Source of the DNA: Spirogloea muscicola
Taxonomy: Eukaryota > Streptophyta > Zygnematophyceae > Spirogloeales > Spirogloeaceae
Length of the DNA stretch: 11,349 nucleotides
Reading direction: 5' to 3'
Assembly: GCA_009602725.1 (NCBI GenBank)
Contig: WELB01000322.1
Location: 104,490 to 115,838 of the forward strand
The notes beneath the pieces were generated by a model. The model was not told the origin of the DNA and made no database searches. It saw nothing but the letters and a program-made list of their open reading frames with translations. This document shows positions 9,000 to 11,349 of the stretch, piece by piece (within the stretch, counting starts at the first letter, position 1; each line of letters begins with the position of its first letter). The translations under genes and the position numbers were made by a program.

Positions 9000-9306
9000 G
9001 GATGAGGTTGAGTACGAGGTGGAGGAAATCTTGTCACACCGGGACAATTTCCGTGGGCGTAAGACCCGTGAGTATCTCGTGAAGTGGCAAGGCTATGGGC
9101 CTGAGCACAACATGTGGGAGCCTGCCGCCAATCTTGACCATTGTCCGGCTGCTCTACGGGACTACTTCGCACAGGGTGGTAACTCTCCTCCGCGACGTAG
9201 CGGCCGCAACCGTCGGATGTACGGTCCTTTGGTTGTTTCCTGTTCCCGTGGACGTGAACATCTAGGTGGGGAGGAATGTAACGTTCCCACTCACTGTGAG
9301 CGTTAA
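9000..9306 (+). pseudogene. Chromodomain at the C-terminus of element B integrase
   Basis: This frame reads DEVEYEVEEILSHRDNF, then EYLVKWQGYGPEHNMWEP and AALRDYFAQ. It is a classical chromodomain of about 55 residues with all three cage aromatics present: Tyr (9013-9015), Trp (9085-9087) and Trp (9115-9117). In chromoviruses this domain steers integration toward chromatin carrying methylated histone H3. The tail is basic (PPRRSGRNRRMYGP) and the stop TAA at 9304-9306 lies 30 bases inside the 3' LTR. The domain is the best preserved part of the element. The 786-base open frame from 8521 reaches it, but its middle part is out of the true frame. Confidence 0.9.
9264..9276 (+). promoter_or_regulatory. 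Polypurine tract of element B
   Basis: AGGTGGGGAGGAA directly precedes TGTAACG. Twelve of thirteen bases are purines. This is the expected plus-strand primer next to a 3' LTR. Confidence 0.8.
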
Positions 9307-10024
9307 CCGAGGTGGTTACGCTTACCTGCTTAACACGTGGCCGCCCTGGCCTGGCCAGGCGGTCCCGCACGGGGGGCCTAGGTGGCGCGGTAGCCACCCT
9401 GGCGCCCCACCCCGACCGACCTGGCCTGGCCAGGTGGTCGCACGGGGCCGCGGTGGCATGGCGTCCACCCTGGCGCCCGGCGCACGGGGCCGCGGTGGCA
9501 CGGCGTCCACCCTGGCGCCCGGCGGCGGTGTCCACCCCGGCGCCTCGACACGTTGGTCCCGACAGCGGGGCCTTCCCCTCGGCAGGCCTGTCCCTCGGGA
9601 CGGGCCCGCATGCCGGCCCGCCCTGCGGGGTGGGCCATGGAGGGACCCCATGCGCCCCTGAGGGGGGGCGGCACCGGGGGAGCACTAGGAGTCTGGGGGC
9701 TGAGAGCTGAGCACCAGTTCGGATCCGGGAAGCCCGAGAGCGGCGCAGCCCTGCTGCTGCGCTTGCTGCTGCAGCCCGCGCCGTCAGGACGCTGCCGGCT
9801 CGCTGCAAGACGTCCGTGGCCGGCCCCTTGGGAGGCTAGCTGCGGGCGGGTGCCCAAGAGGTGGAGACGCCGCCTGACGGCGGCGCCACTGGGCGAGAGA
9901 CTTCCGCTGTGCGCTGAGGCGCAAGGTGTTCCGCGGTGTAGGGGGTTTGCTCCTAAACCCCTACGTCCGAACCCAATAAGGACCTGACCGCCTAATTGCC
10001 TGTCTATAGGGGCGAGTCGTCACA
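9277..10024 (+). mobile_element. LTR-B: 3' LTR of element B
   Basis: It starts TGTAACG right after the polypurine tract. The proposed end CGTCACA at 10018-10024 matches the inverted start in six of seven bases. The first half is extremely GC-rich with tandem repeats (9349-9522). A TCTATAGGGG at 10002-10011 could be a TATA-like element, though it is near the proposed end. The right border is uncertain: the LTR could also run on and share its last 500 bases with LTR-A (ending 10566). No second copy is seen in the window. Confidence 0.6.
9349..9522 (+). repeat. GC-rich tandem repeats in LTR-B
   Basis: CTGGCCTGGCCAGG starts units at 9349 and 9421. A 42-base unit with CACGGGGCCGCGGTGGCA and GCGTCCACCCTGGCGCC is written twice in near-identical form (9439-9480 and 9481-9522), with a shortened third piece after it. 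Long minus-strand open frames across here result from the GC bias. Confidence 0.85.
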
Positions 10025-10029
10025 TCACC

Positions 10030-10564
10030 CCCCTCAACACACCTCAGCATGTGCGCAGATAAAGAATGACATTGTTTGTTGGGGGTGGGCCATTTGGCCC
10101 ATTTGGGTTCCCCAGCCTCAAGGCTAGTGTAGCCCGAGAGTCACTCCTACCACTACCTATCACTTCTACACCACTGCCCTACCGGTTCCTCACGGCTCAT
10201 TGCGACATATCACTCCTTTGACGTGCTTTCGTGAGCTTTCTTGGCCTAAGATATCAGGGGCTTTGTGTGGCGAAGGTGGCAAGAGGGCAATGCGCTGCAC
10301 GCCAAGGCACTGATTGACCATGGCGGCGAAGGAGCCTACGCACCGTTGATGGCGAGGCACTGGCGCCGGATCCGGATGATGCTCCGACGCCGGACCGATC
10401 AAAACGTATATTTTCTGACTGAAGCGGGTTGGAGATGCCGGGCTCGCGACCCCATTTTCACACCAAATTGGAAACTGACGCACCCTCGGATGTCCACGTG
10501 AGCAGCCACCTCCGCATCCTTGTCAGCACCGACACCAATGAGCCACCGACGGGATATGGCACGA

Positions 10565-10566
<2 letters not shown>
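10030..10566 (+). mobile_element. LTR-A copy 3, 3' part
   Basis: From CAGATAAAGAATGACATTG (10056) to the terminal TGGCACGACA it aligns with the last 510 or so bases of copy 2. Differences are scattered substitutions and short indels. Weaker similarity reaches back to about 10030 (CCCTCAACAC against CCCTCCACAC). Its end TGGCACGACA is the exact 10-base inverse of the start of copy 1 (TGTCGTGCCA), a better match than copy 2 has with itself. The CT microsatellite follows without a gap. It may be the right half of the LTR whose left half is copy 1. Confidence 0.75.
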
Positions 10567-10621
<55 letters not shown>

Positions 10622-10644
10622 CCCCCCCCCCTCTCTCTCTCTCC
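10567..10644. repeat. (CT)26 - C13 - (CT)6 microsatellite
   Basis: 26 CT units (10567-10618) are followed by a run of 13 C (10619-10631) and about six more CT units ending CC. It begins at the first base after the LTR-A end. It is likely the other side of the same microsatellite as 1121-1606. Confidence 0.95.
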
Positions 10645-11349
10645 AGGAACGAGGGTCACTTGGTTCCGCTGGTAAGCTGCTGCAATAAAAAGAGCAGCAG
10701 TCGGTGAGCAGTGTTAGTGCTGATAGCCAGAGGCGGCACGCTGACGCACGGCCAGCTCCACATGCGAGGCATGAGCCAAGGACCGCTTTATGAAAATGGG
10801 AAGGCGCAAAAGCTTGCCACAAGAGATTGCGAGTAGGAGAGGCAGTGATATCACAGCACGAGCGCCTGCTCCTGTGTGGAGGGGGAAAGACGAAGACGGG
10901 CCCGCTCAGGATGATGCTCACCGGCTAGGTAGGCTAGCGTCGCATCCGTGTGCCCTAGGTCACTTCCGCATGCTCACTTATTAGTGCCACATTGCTGATT
11001 GGTAACCAGCAACTGATCACATGCTGCATTTCAGCTACTTAGCGAATAGTTTGTCGTCTGAGATATAGGGCATTGGTCGATGTTCATATCAGGCCTTTGT
11101 GATCGATCAGATACATCTATCCTACACGTAACTCACCAACGCAAAAGCTGAGAAGGAAGACTAGAAACATTAAACGGCTCCAATGAAACGGCTGGGGATC
11201 CAGGATAATTGGTGGTGGTATTACCCATGCATGAGGTCCGTGGCTTTCGTGAGATGCCAGCCTTAAAGTGTGCGGGCCAGGCACAAGATACGTGGAAGCA
11301 AGGGGCCAATGAGAGGGGAGAAAGGATGGAAGCTCGGACAAGGCTGGAG
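10645..11349. other. Right flank, no gene recognised
   Basis: Mixed-composition sequence without similarity to the elements to its left. Open frames are short, the longest being 74 codons on the minus strand at 11117-11341, and show no recognisable motif. A hairpin at 10677-10700 is the only structure I can point to. Confidence 0.5.
10677..10700 (+). other. Hairpin presenting AATAAA
   Basis: CTGCTGC (10677-10683) pairs perfectly with GCAGCAG (10694-10700). The ten-base loop contains AATAAA. It could be a polyadenylation context or chance. Confidence 0.35.

Larger units (their letters stand above)
2534..10024 (+). mobile_element. Element B: decayed Ty3/gypsy chromovirus, interrupted by a solo LTR
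   Basis: The order is gag with zinc knuckle, protease, reverse transcriptase, RNase H, integrase, chromodomain, polypurine tract and 3' LTR, all on the plus strand. This is the Ty3/gypsy order with a chromodomain at the end of integrase. LTR-A copy 2 (5173-6648) interrupts the protease-RT linker. Every enzymatic part is broken by frameshifts, stops, deletions or lost residues. No 5' LTR matching LTR-B is visible: the left end (2534-2955) has no TGTAACG start and no clear similarity to 9277-10024. The left end was therefore probably lost, and the exact left border is uncertain. Confidence 0.8.

Noticed and set aside
8915-9808. 297-codon minus-strand open frame, the longest in the window
   Set aside because: It runs antisense across the chromodomain and the GC-rich LTR-B repeats. 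Composition explains it, and no domain is recognisable.
10265-10501. 78-codon frame in LTR-A copy 3
   Set aside because: The matching region of copy 2 has stops and frame-breaking indels in the same place, so coding is not conserved.

Overview
The window looks like nuclear DNA of a plant-lineage eukaryote. A very GC-rich, proline-rich coding end sits at the left edge. It is followed by a huge perfect (CT)n microsatellite and then about 9 kb of nested, decayed LTR-retrotransposon sequence. There is no bacterial signature: no operons, ribosome binding sites or CRISPR array. A Ty3/gypsy chromovirus with a chromodomain at the end of integrase fits plants, algae and fungi. I lean to a non-seed plant or green-lineage alga but cannot name a species.

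Layout. (1) 3-635: 3' end of a host protein-coding gene (possibly WRKY-like, weakly supported), with a 20-bp tandem duplication across its stop codon. (2) 636-1120: T-rich 3' flank. (3) 1121-1606: (CT)243. (4) 1609-2533: 5' part of an LTR here called LTR-A, which starts TGTCGTGCCA two bases after the CT tract. (5) 2534-5172: leader, gag and protease of a degraded chromovirus (element B). (6) 5173-6648: a complete LTR-A copy, read as a solo LTR with an AGCA/AAGCA target duplication, inside the protease-RT linker of element B. (7) 6649-9306: reverse transcriptase (catalytic core deleted), RNase H, integrase and chromodomain of element B, in shifting frames. (8) 9264-9276 polypurine tract, then 9277 to about 10024 the 3' LTR of element B (LTR-B). 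(9) about 10030-10566: 3' part of an LTR-A, ending TGGCACGACA directly against a second CT tract. (10) 10567-10644: (CT)26-C13-(CT)6. (11) 10645-11349: host flank with no recognisable gene.

The simplest reading is a sandwich. An LTR-A element went into a long CT microsatellite, element B then lies inside or next to it, and a second LTR-A copy lies inside element B. No element here is likely to be active: gag, protease, RT and integrase all carry stops, frameshifts or lost key residues. The most unusual signal is not a protein system. It is a set of short hairpins in the LTR-A copies whose stems are kept by paired base changes, together with the position of both outer element ends against the CT microsatellite.
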